Shown here in pieces: positions 17,539-26,827 of a stretch of 64,000 nucleotides of DNA. Source of the DNA: Komarekiella atlantica HA4396-MV6 (GTDB lineage: Bacteria; Cyanobacteriota; Cyanobacteriia; Cyanobacteriales; Nostocaceae); assembly GCA_019359395.1 (NCBI GenBank), contig JAHHHK010000037.1, positions 1 through 64,000 of the forward strand. Reading direction: 5' to 3'. Below the pieces are notes generated by a model. It did no database searches. It was not told the origin of the DNA and worked only from the letters and a program-made list of their open reading frames with translations. The translations under genes were made by a program, and so were the position numbers. Positions within the stretch are counted from its first letter, which is position 1. Every line of letters starts with the position of its first letter.

Positions 17539-18336
17539 TTGAGCGAGACTACATCCAAATCCGGTTTAGGAGAATGGAGTCAGCGGTTGCTGGCGGCGAT
17601 TTTTTTGGGTGGACAAGTACTAGTTCACCTCCTGAGAGGCAAAATCCACAAGCGCAATACTTTAGAGCAAATGGCAGCAGTTGGACCAGATTCTCTGTTT
17701 ATTGCCCTCTTAACAGCTATTTTTGTCGGGGCAGTGTTTACTATTCAGGTAGCACGGGAATTTATCAACTTTGGCGCTGGAAACATCGTTGGTGGCGTGC
17801 TATCGGTAGCATTAACACGAGAATTGACGCCTGTACTGACAGCAGTGATTTTGGCGGGGCGAGTTGGTTCAGCTTTTGCAGCAGAAATCGGCACAATGCG
17901 GGTAACAGAACAAATTGATGCCATGTTGATGTTAAAAACCGACCCCATTGATTACCTAGTTATTCCCCGCGTTCTAGCTTGCTGCTTAATGCTGCCAATT
18001 TTAACCCTCCTGTCTTTGGTAACGGGGATGTTAGGAGGATTAATAATTGCGACGAATATCTATAACCTCTCCGACACAGTATTTCTAGACTCAGCCCGTA
18101 ATTTTCTCGATACCTGGGATATTTTGAGCGCCATAATTAAAGCGTGTTGCTTCGGCATTTTAATTGCCGTAATTGGTTGCAGTTGGGGCTTGACGACAAC
18201 AGGGGGAGCGAAAGGAGTCGGACAATCAACTACAACGGCTGTTGTTACCGCCTTGCTAATTATATTTATTAGCAACTTCTTCCTTTCTTGGTTAATGTTT
18301 CAAGGGGCTGGTAGTGCATTTATACCAGAATTCTAG
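17539..18336 (+). CDS. ABC transporter permease, MlaE family (lipid transport)
   Basis: A 265-residue integral membrane protein starting at TTG 17539 (MSETTSKSGLGEWSQRLLAA). It has the MlaE/YrbE motifs TRELTPVLTAVILAGRVGSA and AEIGTMRVTEQIDAM, and about five membrane spans. MlaE-type permeases pair with an MCE protein and an MlaF ATPase for phospholipid or glycolipid transport between membranes; cyanobacterial homologues are placed in lipid trafficking. No ATPase or MCE gene is next to it. DUF3119, DUF3086 and plsY follow on the same strand, suggesting an envelope-lipid context. Confidence 0.88.
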   Translation: MSETTSKSGLGEWSQRLLAAIFLGGQVLVHLLRGKIHKRNTLEQMAAVGPDSLFIALLTAIFVGAVFTIQVAREFINFGAGNIVGGVLSVALTRELTPVLTAVILAGRVGSAFAAEIGTMRVTEQIDAMLMLKTDPIDYLVIPRVLACCLMLPILTLLSLVTGMLGGLIIATNIYNLSDTVFLDSARNFLDTWDILSAIIKACCFGILIAVIGCSWGLTTTGGAKGVGQSTTTAVVTALLIIFISNFFLSWLMFQGAGSAFIPEF

Positions 18337-18413
18337 TTATTACACGACAGTTATGAATCATCTTGATCAATAACTTCGCGCCTCCTAACCCTTGAAATCC
18401 TAAAATAGGAGAA

Positions 18414-18830
18414 ATGTATAGTAACAAAGCAGGATTTAAAACTGTGACCAGTTCATTTGCTCCTGACTCCACATCAACTGTGGAACTTAAGCCTAGTTAC
18501 AATATACCTGTAGTGTTGGCGATCGCCGCTATTCCAATGCTGATATTACAACCTTGGGTAGGCGTCGCTTTAGCACTGTTTGGTTTGTTCCTCATGTTTC
18601 AAGCATTAACACTGCGTTTGCAATTTACTACCACTGACTTAGATATTTACAGAGGCGAAAAATTAATTCGGCGCTTTCCCTACCAGGAATGGCAAAACTG
18701 GCGTATCTTCTGGAATGGAGTCCCCATATTGCTTTATTTTAAAGAAACTAAAAGCATTCACTTTTTGCCGATTTTATTTGATCCCAACGCTCTGAAAACT
18801 TGTCTGGAACAACGTTGTCCACGTATTTAG
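18414..18830 (+). CDS. DUF3119-family membrane protein
   Basis: 138 residues. ATG 18414 has AGGAGAA just before it. Two close hydrophobic spans at about 30-70 (YNIPVVLAIAAIPMLI and VGVALALFGLFLMFQAL), then a small soluble beta domain (LQFTTTDLDIYRGEKLIRRF, YQEWQNWRIFWNGVPI) reminiscent of PH-like membrane proteins. The family is confined to cyanobacteria and plastids; no function is established. It lies 77 bases after the permease in the same direction, so the two are likely co-expressed. Confidence 0.7.
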   Translation: MYSNKAGFKTVTSSFAPDSTSTVELKPSYNIPVVLAIAAIPMLILQPWVGVALALFGLFLMFQALTLRLQFTTTDLDIYRGEKLIRRFPYQEWQNWRIFWNGVPILLYFKETKSIHFLPILFDPNALKTCLEQRCPRI

Positions 18831-18938
18831 TGCTGAGTGCTGAGACTAGATTGGAACTACTCAGCACTCATGCACTCAAGACTCTTGTAATATTTCTGAA
18901 AGCTATTTATTCGCGTTATAGGAATTACACTATTATTT

Positions 18939-20228
18939 ATGAACCCAGAGGAATCTCAAACCCCAGAACCAATTGATGAATGGTTGCCAGAAAAACAAGA
19001 ACAGAGCAATGCTATTGAACATCCAGAAAATCTACCTGCTGAGTCGGTGGTGGAAACAGAAACCCTGAGTTTATTAGTTGACAATAAAAATGACGCAACT
19101 TTTGAGCAGCCCAGATCCAATGCAGAAGTTACAAAATCTACGACTGAGTTAACAGAAGACTCAACTGACGAGCTTGTGGCGCAGTTAGAAGCAGAAACTA
19201 CCGCGCTGGAGTCAGAAATAGCATCAGAATCACAAGATAATTTACTATACGCACAAGCAGAGCAACGACTGGTAGAGTTGCAACGTACTGAAGCAGCTCT
19301 CAAAGAAGAAATAGCCACACTGCAAGTATCCTACAAAACACTTCAGACACAGATCGGTGAAACTCAAACTACACTAGGACGGCTTGTGCAAGAATCGTTG
19401 GCGCAGTTAGAACAGCGCAAACAAGCACTACAAATTTCTGTAGAACAGCTAGAACGCCGTCAAGACCGTATCCGTAACGAGATGCGAACCACTTTTGCAG
19501 GAGCATCCCAAGATTTGGCAATTCGGGTGCAGGGTTTTAAAGACTATCTCACGGGTAGTTTACAGGATTTGGCAGCAGCAGCAGAGCAGTTGCAGTTAGT
19601 GCCTGCTGTCACAGAACGAGAAAAACCAACTGTGAGAGAAGCTAAACCAGTTGAATCCCAGCCTGGTACACCACAATTTGCTCAACAGCAGTTTCAAGAC
19701 ACTACCAAGCAAATTCGTCGCTTAATTGATCAATATCGGACTAAACCAGATTACTACGGCCCGGCATGGCAACTGCGCCGTACGTTTGAACCAGTCCACG
19801 CTGAACGAGTCTCTAACTGGTTTTTCAGCCAAGGGGGACGGGGTGCTTTACGAACAATGGGTAGCCGCTTGCAGAATATCCTGATTGCCTCAGCAGCGAT
19901 TTCGATATTACACAAGCTGTATGGCGATCGCGTCCGCACGTTAGTATTAGCAAATACACCGGAACGTTTGGGTGAATGGCGGCGCGGCTTGCAAGACTGT
20001 CTGGGAATTGGTCGCCCAGATTTTGGCCCCGACCGAGGATTGGTATTATTTGAAGCACCTGAAGCCGCAGCTCAAAAAGCAGACCGATTGGTAAAAGCAA
20101 ATCAACTCCCCTTGATTATCATTGATGATTCAGAGGAGCAAATTAGTCTGTCGCTGCTGCAATTTCCTTTATGGTTAGCCTTTGCTCCTGACCCCAAAAC
20201 AGTGAGAAACTATGATGATGACTTTTAA
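18939..20228 (+). CDS. DUF3086-domain protein with long coiled coil
   Basis: 429 residues. The acidic, disordered N-terminus (about 1-100, Glu/Thr-rich) is followed by a coiled coil at about 95-190 (LAQLEQRKQALQISVEQLER-like heptads). The conserved C-terminal domain at about 245-429 (RRLIDQYRTKPDYYGPAWQL, LRTMGSRLQNILIASAAISI, LPLIIIDDSEEQI) matches the cyanobacterial family DUF3086. No catalytic motif is visible; the C-terminal part has an alternating strand-helix pattern resembling a P-loop-less Rossmann fold. It is placed between DUF3119 and plsY, so a part in envelope or lipid metabolism is only contextual inference. Confidence 0.72.
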   Translation: MNPEESQTPEPIDEWLPEKQEQSNAIEHPENLPAESVVETETLSLLVDNKNDATFEQPRSNAEVTKSTTELTEDSTDELVAQLEAETTALESEIASESQDNLLYAQAEQRLVELQRTEAALKEEIATLQVSYKTLQTQIGETQTTLGRLVQESLAQLEQRKQALQISVEQLERRQDRIRNEMRTTFAGASQDLAIRVQGFKDYLTGSLQDLAAAAEQLQLVPAVTEREKPTVREAKPVESQPGTPQFAQQQFQDTTKQIRRLIDQYRTKPDYYGPAWQLRRTFEPVHAERVSNWFFSQGGRGALRTMGSRLQNILIASAAISILHKLYGDRVRTLVLANTPERLGEWRRGLQDCLGIGRPDFGPDRGLVLFEAPEAAAQKADRLVKANQLPLIIIDDSEEQISLSLLQFPLWLAFAPDPKTVRNYDDDF

Positions 20229-20250
20229 TTAGTCATTAGTCACTTGTACT

Positions 20251-20302
20251 GAGTTTCGACTTCGCGGCAGTTGAGCGAAGTCGAAACTCAACTGCCGCGA
20301 AG
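20251..20302. repeat. Two mutually exclusive overlapping hairpins
   Basis: GAGTTTCGACTTCGC (20251-20265) pairs with 20275-20289, and CTTCGCGGCAGTTGAG (20260-20275) pairs with 20287-20302. The shared bases mean that only one hairpin can form at a time. It lies between DUF3086 and plsY and has no T-run after it. It is probably a dispersed palindromic repeat; an attenuator role is possible but unsupported. Confidence 0.7.
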
Positions 20303-20425
20303 TCGTAAAGCCTGCGGCACAGCTACGCTTAGGGCGCAGCCTCAAGGTAGAGAAGTATCAGTCATTAGTCCACAGGTAAGACTCTGGACTTTTGACTTTT
20401 TTGAATTTTGAATCTTGAATTAATT

Positions 20426-21106
20426 ATGACTATTTGGTTAACCGGATGTGCGGCAATTGTGGTTATAGCTTACCTATTGGGTTCTTTTCCCACTGGGTAC
20501 ATTGCTGTGAAGCAGTTAAAAGGTATTGATATTCGAGAAGTTGGTTCAGGTTCTACTGGAGCGACTAACGTGCTCAGAACTTTAGGGAAAGGGCCTGGAG
20601 CATTCGTTTTAGTTCTTGATTCCTTAAAGGGAGTATTAGCGATCGCCTTAGTTTACTGGTTGTTCAACTTTGCTGCAAATCAAAATTTTATCCCCCCAAC
20701 GGTAGATGCGAAACTGTGGCAACCGTGGGCTGTAACTTTAACTGGGTTAGCCGCCATCCTTGGACACAGTAAATCAATTTTTTTGGGCTTTACTGGCGGT
20801 AAATCCGTTGCTATCAGCTTAGGAATTTTGTTGGCAATGAATTGGCAAGTAGGTTTAGCAACAGCGGGTGTTTTTGCCGTTTGTGCAGCGATATCGCGGA
20901 TTGTATCATTGAGTTCGATTATGGGTGCGATCGCAGTTCCAATTTTCATGCTACTTCTACATCAACCGTTGCCTTATATTCTGTTTGGTATTGCTGGTGG
21001 ATTATATGTAATTTTGCGCCATCGTAGTAATATTGAACGGCTGCTTGCAGGTACAGAGCCAAAAATTGGACAGAAGTTAACCACTGAACCAGAACAACCT
21101 GCATAA
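20426..21106 (+). CDS. plsY: Glycerol-3-phosphate acyltransferase PlsY
   Basis: 226 residues. I chose ATG 20426 over a TTG at 20408 because homologues begin near the first membrane span (MTIWLTGCAAIVVIAYLLGS). PlsY transfers acyl from acyl-phosphate to glycerol-3-phosphate, making lysophosphatidic acid, the first step of membrane lipid synthesis. The three cytoplasmic motifs are visible: GSFPTGYIAVK, GSGSTGATNVLRTLGK and GHSKSIFLGFTGGKSVA. About five hydrophobic spans are present. It follows the permease/DUF block on the same strand, after 180 bases holding the overlapping hairpins. Confidence 0.95.
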   Translation: MTIWLTGCAAIVVIAYLLGSFPTGYIAVKQLKGIDIREVGSGSTGATNVLRTLGKGPGAFVLVLDSLKGVLAIALVYWLFNFAANQNFIPPTVDAKLWQPWAVTLTGLAAILGHSKSIFLGFTGGKSVAISLGILLAMNWQVGLATAGVFAVCAAISRIVSLSSIMGAIAVPIFMLLLHQPLPYILFGIAGGLYVILRHRSNIERLLAGTEPKIGQKLTTEPEQPA

Positions 21107-21182
21107 TTGTGTTAGTTCCAGCTAATCAGTAAGTATATTAATAGCTTAAAATATTGGCATCAGGTAATTGGGTTGCTTTCTC

Positions 21183-21746
21183 ATGGTTAAGGTAAACACA
21201 GGAAACAAACTCACCCTAGAAGAATTTTTGGCGCTGCCAGAAGGCGATGTAAACTATGAATTTGTAGATGGTTATGCAGTACCTAAAGTGTCGCCAAAAT
21301 TTTTCCATTCAACTTTACAGCTAACCCTAGGACTGCTCCTTCGTGCATGGGCTAAAGGAAAAGGTAGAGTTGGTTCTGAGTGGGCAATTATCTTAAAACG
21401 TAAAGGTAAAGATTGGGCACCAGTACCGGATTTGAGTTTTATTTCCTATGAACGCCTACCTAAAAGTTGGCAACGCAATGAAGCTTGTCCTGTTCCTTCA
21501 GAATTGGTAATTGAAATTATTTCTCCAGATCAAACAATCAAGGAATTTGAAGACAAAGCTAAAGATTATTTTGCGGCTGGAGTATCACGAGTTTGGGTAG
21601 TAGATCCAGAAGCAATCAGCATCAGGGTATTTTTATCGGCTGATGCAAGTCAAGTTTATACAGATACTATGGTTATTGTAGATATATTATTGCCTGGTTT
21701 GGAATTAACAGTTAGGCAAATTTTTGAAGAGGCAGAGTTGATTTGA
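21183..21746 (+). CDS. Uma2-family protein (PD-(D/E)XK nuclease fold)
   Basis: 187 residues from ATG 21183 (MVKVNTGNKLTLEEFLALPE). The Uma2/DUF820 family marks are present: ..YEFVDGYAVPK, PVPDLSFIS (acidic Asp), SELVIEIISPDQ (Glu-x-Ile) and EDKAKDYFAAGV (Lys), a PD-(D/E)XK-like active site. Such genes are hugely amplified in cyanobacteria, and no physiological role is established. All putative active-site residues are intact. It is alone, after plsY. Confidence 0.87.
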   Translation: MVKVNTGNKLTLEEFLALPEGDVNYEFVDGYAVPKVSPKFFHSTLQLTLGLLLRAWAKGKGRVGSEWAIILKRKGKDWAPVPDLSFISYERLPKSWQRNEACPVPSELVIEIISPDQTIKEFEDKAKDYFAAGVSRVWVVDPEAISIRVFLSADASQVYTDTMVIVDILLPGLELTVRQIFEEAELI

Positions 21747-22094
21747 TTTTGGTTAAACTTAATTATTTAAAGTTGGATATTGAGGATGCGATCGCTATAG
21801 TATTTTAAGATTTTGCCAAGTGTATCCTATCGGCTTCATAATAAATTCTAAGCTCGACTTTATCCATTTTCTAGCAACGCTCAAGCTAAGTGAGAGCTTA
21901 CAGCAATCTTAATTACTAACTCTTACCCGTCCCGAACTCAAGTTATAAGCTAATAGTCTAACTCCACGATTAGTAGACTAAAACGCTTTTGCAATATTTT
22001 AAAGAAGACTTTGGCTATTGGCCTGAGAATGAATTCTCAGGCGGGCGAGGTTACTAATTGAGAATACTGCTCACGCTTTCTCTCGACAATGCGT
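21747..22094. other. Convergent intergenic region with a hairpin
   Basis: The near-perfect hairpin CCTGAGAAT-GA-ATTCTCAGG occupies 22021-22040 between the convergent Uma2 and phosphoesterase genes. No T-run follows it, so terminator function is uncertain. Nothing else is seen. Confidence 0.5.
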
Positions 22095-22958
22095 TTAACG
22101 TTTATTAGGTGCAACCAAGTTAAACACGGTAATCTCAGGACGAGCCGCAAATCGTAAATGCATATCAGTCATCCCTACACCTCGATTAGTGTATTGGATC
22201 ATATCTCCTACCTGATAGCGTCCAGAGTAATACTTTCTACCAAATCGGGGTAGAACCATTGCTGTGAGGAAAGGTAGATGTACTTGTCCACCGTGGGAAT
22301 GTCCTGATAACTGCAAGTCAAACCGTCCTGTAGCAGCACTGGTATCAGCAAAGTCTGGCTCGTGTGCTAATAAAATTGCAGCACCCTCACTAGGTAATTG
22401 CTTCAGAACTAAATCTAAACGGGGTTTACCAAGCCAGATATCGTCTACCCCAGCGATATGCAGCATTGCACTGCCCCGGTGTAGTGTGTAAATAGCATTA
22501 TCAAGGCAGGTTATACCGCTTTCTTCTATTGCTTGGGTAATTTTCTTTGAGTTGTTGAGGTAATCATGATTACCCAATACTGCCACAGTCTGATCTTTGG
22601 CAGTGAATTTATCCAAGACCAACTTGAGAGTGGGGACGACTGAGGGCGAAAAATGGGTTACTAAATCTCCTGTAATCGCTACTAAGTCCGGTTTTTGTTG
22701 GTTGACTAAACTGATGATTTTTTTGAACCGTTCTTGAGTCATCCACTTATCTCGGTGAATATCGCTGATTTGGACAATGCGATAGCCGTTAAATTCTGAC
22801 GAAAGATGTGGCAAAGTCAGTTGTAAAGAATTAATCTCAATCCAATTCGGTTCGATATATTTGGCGTAGGATAACGCACAAATTCCCAACATTAAGCACA
22901 ATACCAAAAATCTCAAAGCTAATATCCTAGCTTTTTTGCGCCGCTTACGACTTCTCAA
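22095..22958 (-). CDS. Membrane-anchored metallophosphoesterase
   Basis: 287 residues. A basic N-terminus (MRSRKRRKKAR) and one hydrophobic span (about 12-32) give a signal anchor. The calcineurin-type domain has QISDIHRDKW, AITGDLVTH, VLGNHDYLN, LLAHEPDF and LSGHSHGGQVHLPF in order, so all five metal and phosphate motifs are intact. It resembles the YaeI/YkuE group, some of which cleave UDP-diacylglucosamine or act on membrane lipids; the substrate here is unknown. Transcribed away from der. The start at ATG 22958 is the only good one. Confidence 0.88.
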   Translation of the reverse strand: MRSRKRRKKARILALRFLVLCLMLGICALSYAKYIEPNWIEINSLQLTLPHLSSEFNGYRIVQISDIHRDKWMTQERFKKIISLVNQQKPDLVAITGDLVTHFSPSVVPTLKLVLDKFTAKDQTVAVLGNHDYLNNSKKITQAIEESGITCLDNAIYTLHRGSAMLHIAGVDDIWLGKPRLDLVLKQLPSEGAAILLAHEPDFADTSAATGRFDLQLSGHSHGGQVHLPFLTAMVLPRFGRKYYSGRYQVGDMIQYTNRGVGMTDMHLRFAARPEITVFNLVAPNKR

Positions 22959-23133
22959 AGCAAAATCTCCATCGACGTGACTACTAGTGCAAGAAGGCAG
23001 GAGGTAGAGAGAACTGTCTTTTGCGGAAGCTGCCGCTCAGAAGTTCAGTAACGTAGAAGGTTGTAATGGTCATAAAATAGCTTTTTGTTTGGTTTATAGC
23101 TGTCTAGTTAATTATGCTGTGCTGAACTAGATT

Positions 23134-23256
23134 AGACCTCTTGCATAAATGCTTAAATTGTCATGTTGAGCGGAGCGAAACATCTCGGAGATTCCTCCCT
23201 CCACTACGTTCTGGTCAGAATGACACTAATAATTTTCGGACTTTTGCAAGAAGTCT
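23134..23256. mobile_element. MITE-like element, 123 bp, upstream of der
   Basis: Terminal inverted repeats AGACCTCTTGCA (23134-23145) and TGCAAGAAGTCT (23245-23256), one mismatch. The inside holds AATTGTCATGTTGAGCGGAG and CTGGTCAGAATGACA, a second inverted pair. It has no coding capacity. A non-autonomous element that would need a transposase elsewhere; the source family is unknown. Confidence 0.55.
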
Positions 23257-23384
23257 ATTGTCTGTCCTATGGTTTCTTTAAATTTGACTGGCAATTCTCT
23301 AAGTGGTCGGAAAATTAAATAAAGACTTAAAGTGGCTAAAATGTAGAGACGTGATATATTATGTCTCTCTATCACCCTGGTTTT

Positions 23385-24746
23385 ATGGGACTGCCAATTG
23401 TTGCTATTATCGGACGCCCAAATGTGGGCAAATCCACCCTGGTTAATCGTTTCGCCGGGGAACAAACGGCGATTGTCCATGATGAACCGGGTGTGACACG
23501 CGATCGCACTTACATGCCGGCTTACTGGCGCGATCGCGAATTTTTGGTGGTAGACACTGGCGGCTTAGTCTTTAACGATGATACCGAATTTTTACCGCTG
23601 ATTCGTCAACAGGCAATGACGGCGCTCACAGAAGCAAGTGCTGCGATTTTTGTTGTCGATGGTCAGACTGGGCCCTCATCAGCTGATGAAGAAATTGCTG
23701 AGTGGTTGCGCCAACAACCCGTACCTGTCCTACTGGCTGTCAATAAATGTGAATCACCAGAACAAGGCTTAATGCAAGCATCTGAATTTTGGGAATTGGG
23801 ATTGGGTGAACCTTTCCCTGTCTCTGCAATTCATGGCAGCGGTACAGGTGAGTTACTTGATGAGTTAATTAATCACATTCCTGCCGTCGGTGAAGTACCG
23901 GAAACTAATGAGATTAAAGTCGCAATTGTCGGACGCCCAAATGTGGGCAAATCAAGTTTGTTGAATGCTTTTGTCGGAGAAGCCAGGGCAATTGTCAGCC
24001 CGATTTCTGGGACAACCCGCGATGCAATTGATACTGTGGTTGAACGTGATGGGCAAACCTACCGTTTGATTGACACAGCAGGAATTCGCAAAAAGAAAAA
24101 CGTGGAATACGGCCCGGAATTCTTCAGCATTAACCGTGCCTTCAAAGCGATTCGCCGCGCCGATGTGGTTTTATTAGTATTAGATGCCCTAGATGGAGTT
24201 ACCGAGCAAGACCAAAAATTAGCTGGGCGGATTATTGAAGAAGGTCGAGCTTGCATCATCGTTGTGAATAAGTGGGATGCTGTCGAAAAAGACTCCTACA
24301 CCATCTACGACTACGAAAAAGCTCTGCAAGAACGGCTACATTTTACCGAATGGGCAGAAACCATTTTTGTGAGTGCCTTAACAGGACAACGAGTAGAAAA
24401 GATTTTAGAGTTAGTAAATCAGGCGGCTGAGTCACACAAGCGCCGTGTTAGCACATCAGTAATTAATGAAGTCTTGACAGATGCCGTTAGCTGGCATTCG
24501 CCGCCAGCATCACGCGGTGGACGCCAAGGCAAGATTTATTATGGTACACAAGTAAGTACACAACCACCTACGATCGCCTTATTTGTCAACGAGGCAAAAC
24601 GCTTTAACGATAACTACCGTCGCTACATCGAACGACAATTCCGCCAACAATTAGGATTTAAAGGCACTCCCATTCGTCTACTCTGGCGGAGTAAAAAAGT
24701 CCGTGATGTCGAAAGTGGTAATGTTAATCGTGCTACCCGCGTGTAA
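23385..24746 (+). CDS. der: Ribosome assembly GTPase Der (EngA)
   Basis: 453 residues from ATG 23385 ([19 protein letters not shown]); an earlier ATG at 23361 is less likely since Der starts at the first G1 motif. Two tandem GTPase domains: [13 protein letters not shown] and NKCES in the first; [13 protein letters not shown] and NKWD in the second; then a KH-like domain ([11 protein letters not shown]). Der acts in 50S subunit maturation. The length matches the family exactly. Upstream within 130 bases lies the MITE-like element at 23134-23256. EcfT follows 63 bases downstream. Confidence 0.96.
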   Translation: MGLPIVAIIGRPNVGKSTLVNRFAGEQTAIVHDEPGVTRDRTYMPAYWRDREFLVVDTGGLVFNDDTEFLPLIRQQAMTALTEASAAIFVVDGQTGPSSADEEIAEWLRQQPVPVLLAVNKCESPEQGLMQASEFWELGLGEPFPVSAIHGSGTGELLDELINHIPAVGEVPETNEIKVAIVGRPNVGKSSLLNAFVGEARAIVSPISGTTRDAIDTVVERDGQTYRLIDTAGIRKKKNVEYGPEFFSINRAFKAIRRADVVLLVLDALDGVTEQDQKLAGRIIEEGRACIIVVNKWDAVEKDSYTIYDYEKALQERLHFTEWAETIFVSALTGQRVEKILELVNQAAESHKRRVSTSVINEVLTDAVSWHSPPASRGGRQGKIYYGTQVSTQPPTIALFVNEAKRFNDNYRRYIERQFRQQLGFKGTPIRLLWRSKKVRDVESGNVNRATRV

Positions 24747-24809
24747 TAATCGTCGTTTATCATTTGTCCTTTGACTAATGACCAATGACCAATGACTAAT
24801 GACTAAAAA

Positions 24810-25733
24810 ATGGATTTACTGCGATCGCTGCCACTTGGACTTTACTTAGAACAACCCCAAACTTGGCTACATAAAATCGATCCGCGAGTCAAATTTGCCT
24901 GGTTGATGAGCTTTTTAACAAGCTACAGTTTTGCTAATATTTTTTGGCGTGTCCTGCTAGTGGCACTGTTGATTATCGCCACCATAGTTGCTAGGATTCC
25001 CCGACGAGTATGGCGACAGCAAATGGGTTGGCTATTGATGCTGTCGTTTTTTGTCTTAGCGATCGCAGCTATTAGTCCTGATGGACTAGGTGTAAACTAT
25101 CAGCCACGCCTACCAGCTAACGAACAAATATTAACCCAGCCATCAACTTCTAACACTTCCGATATTGTCAAATCAGCAGCTAATCAAAAAGAATATAGTT
25201 ATGTGCTATTTCACAAAGGCCCAGTCAAAGTAACTCGTCACTCTTTAGATTTGGCGGTGCGACTGAGTACGATTTTGTTTACCGTAATTTACAGCACTAA
25301 CTTGTATCTACTAACAACCGCACCAGAAGAAATCACTTCTGGGATGGAAAGCTTAATGCAACCCCTGCGAAAACTAAAGTTGCCTGTCACGGAAATTACT
25401 TTAACTTTAACTTTGTCCTTGCGGTTTATTCCCCTAGTTTTAGAAGAAGTACAGAATTTATTTCGCTCTGTGATGACAAGAGCAATTAATTGGAAAAAGC
25501 TGGGATTAAAAGGAGCAGTCAAGGTTTGGATAACAGTCGCAGAAAGACTTTTAGAAAATCTCCTTTTACGAGCCGAGCAAATGGCTAATGCAATGATGGT
25601 GCGCGGTTTTACCAGTCCCAACGAACATCGAGTGCAATGGCAAGACTTAAAATTAAGAGCGCGAGACTGGCTGGCTATTGCAACTTTAATCTTATTTTGG
25701 GGAGTACGCCTGATTATCGGAACCGAGGTTTAA
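24810..25733 (+). CDS. ecfT: Energy-coupling factor transporter transmembrane protein EcfT (CbiQ family)
   Basis: 307 residues. LEQPQTWLHKIDPRVKFAWL is the usual opening; hydrophobic spans lie at about 28-62, 78-95, 165-185 and 285-305. The coupling region LENLLLRAEQMANAMMVRG carries the A-R-G motif that contacts the ATPases. A roughly 50-residue insertion at about 95-145 after the second span is poorly conserved. EcfT scaffolds vitamin or metal uptake complexes with EcfA ATPases and an S-component, none of which are neighbours. It follows der, probably in one transcript. The gap between them carries AATGACCA repeats. Confidence 0.9.
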   Translation: MDLLRSLPLGLYLEQPQTWLHKIDPRVKFAWLMSFLTSYSFANIFWRVLLVALLIIATIVARIPRRVWRQQMGWLLMLSFFVLAIAAISPDGLGVNYQPRLPANEQILTQPSTSNTSDIVKSAANQKEYSYVLFHKGPVKVTRHSLDLAVRLSTILFTVIYSTNLYLLTTAPEEITSGMESLMQPLRKLKLPVTEITLTLTLSLRFIPLVLEEVQNLFRSVMTRAINWKKLGLKGAVKVWITVAERLLENLLLRAEQMANAMMVRGFTSPNEHRVQWQDLKLRARDWLAIATLILFWGVRLIIGTEV

Positions 25734-26539
25734 TAATGTATTTTTCTTGGTGTCTTAGTGCCTTAGTGAACCAGCGCTGTATGCGGGTTTCCCAACCTAG
25801 GCGACTGGTGTTAGCGCAGCGTTAGCGACGTTCGCAAAGCGTCTCCCCTTGGGAGAAGGAGCGTCACCCGGAGGGTGGTTAAAAAACTGACTTTTGAACC
25901 ACTAAGGCACGTTCGCGGAGCGTCTCGCAGAGAAGACACGAAGTGAAAAGCTTAAAATTAGCGAAATTTTTTTGGAATTTTTACCAACTCTCAAAGGGCT
26001 AACGGTTAAGACTTGCAGGCGGGGATCGCTGCTAGTGTTTTGTATACACCCTTGTTCAACATCAATCTGTCAAGCAAATAGCTAGACGCTGGGTAACTAG
26101 AACAAATCGCTTCATAAATTTACCGTTAGCTATTTTGTGCCATCAAGCGACAATTGTGGCACTATGGAGAGAAGACGATTGGCTCTTGTCTTTGGTATCA
26201 TGGGGCGTTTTCTCTGCCACCCTAAACTTTCAAGACTTACTCCGCTCCGTGAAGTCAAAAGTCAACAATCCAAAGTCAATAAATTGGGTCGAGATTCTCA
26301 CCCCAGCCATAGGTTTTGGACTCTTCTGAACTCTCGAAAGGCGCTTCTAGTTACCCGCCTCTTTTGTACCACTTTCCCTTGCTACCACTAGCTTCATCTG
26401 CCGATTAGCAACTAGATCAAGGTCTTCATCACCGCAGTTTCGCATTTTAAACAAATATTCTGGCGAAAGGAAGGTATTATCGTCTGAATGTTTGTAATTG
26501 ACTGCGAAAAGATATATATACTCCTACCTTGACTATTAA
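25734..26539. other. Long intergenic region with dispersed repeats and possible gene remnant
   Basis: 800 bases. 25776-25880 and 25908-25938 contain palindrome-rich repeat DNA (GTTCGCAAAGCGTCTCCCC, GGGAGAAGGAGCGTC, GTTCGCGGAGCGTCTC). A frame at 26110-26329 (FPLAILCHQA-like start, then WREDDWLLSLVSWGVFSATL) is open for 60 residues without a plausible start or match, and may be a decayed gene. AGTCAAAAGTCAACA repeats lie at about 26254-26280. The pipX promoter presumably lies in the last 100 bases. Confidence 0.5.
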
Positions 26540-26827
26540 ATGAATCCAGAGAACTCAGAAACTTACATAAATCATCCAACTTGGGGTTTGCTATATAGGA
26601 TCTGTATGGTTGATGAGAACCAGGATCTTTTCACTACACTTTATGCCCAACGTTTATTTTTCTTGGTAGCAAATGACGTTAATGACATTAAAGGGATTAA
26701 ATTTCAGCCCATAGGACGTACCGAGGCTAGAATGATGCTGGAAAATCGCTTACGTACTCTGCGGCGCACTGGGCAATCTCAGGAGTACGATCAGCTTCAG
26801 AGTGTTTTCCAACGCACATTCCAATGA
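26540..26827 (+). CDS. pipX: PII-interacting protein PipX
   Basis: 95 residues. NHPTWGLLYRICMV, LYAQRLFFLVANDV, FQPIGRTEARMMLENRLRTL and the C-terminal helices QEYDQLQSVFQRTF match PipX. PipX co-activates NtcA when 2-oxoglutarate is high and is sequestered by PII (GlnB) otherwise, linking carbon and nitrogen status to transcription. The N-terminal Tudor-like domain (1-60) and C-terminal helices are complete; the insert NDVNDIKG lengthens the loop relative to unicellular forms. Its stop overlaps the pipY start by ATGA, so translation is coupled. Confidence 0.95.
   Translation: MNPENSETYINHPTWGLLYRICMVDENQDLFTTLYAQRLFFLVANDVNDIKGIKFQPIGRTEARMMLENRLRTLRRTGQSQEYDQLQSVFQRTFQ

Noticed and set aside
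26110-26391. Possible small gene before pipX
   Set aside because: Two overlapping frames without RBS or recognisable family in repeat-bearing DNA; kept only as a possible remnant.
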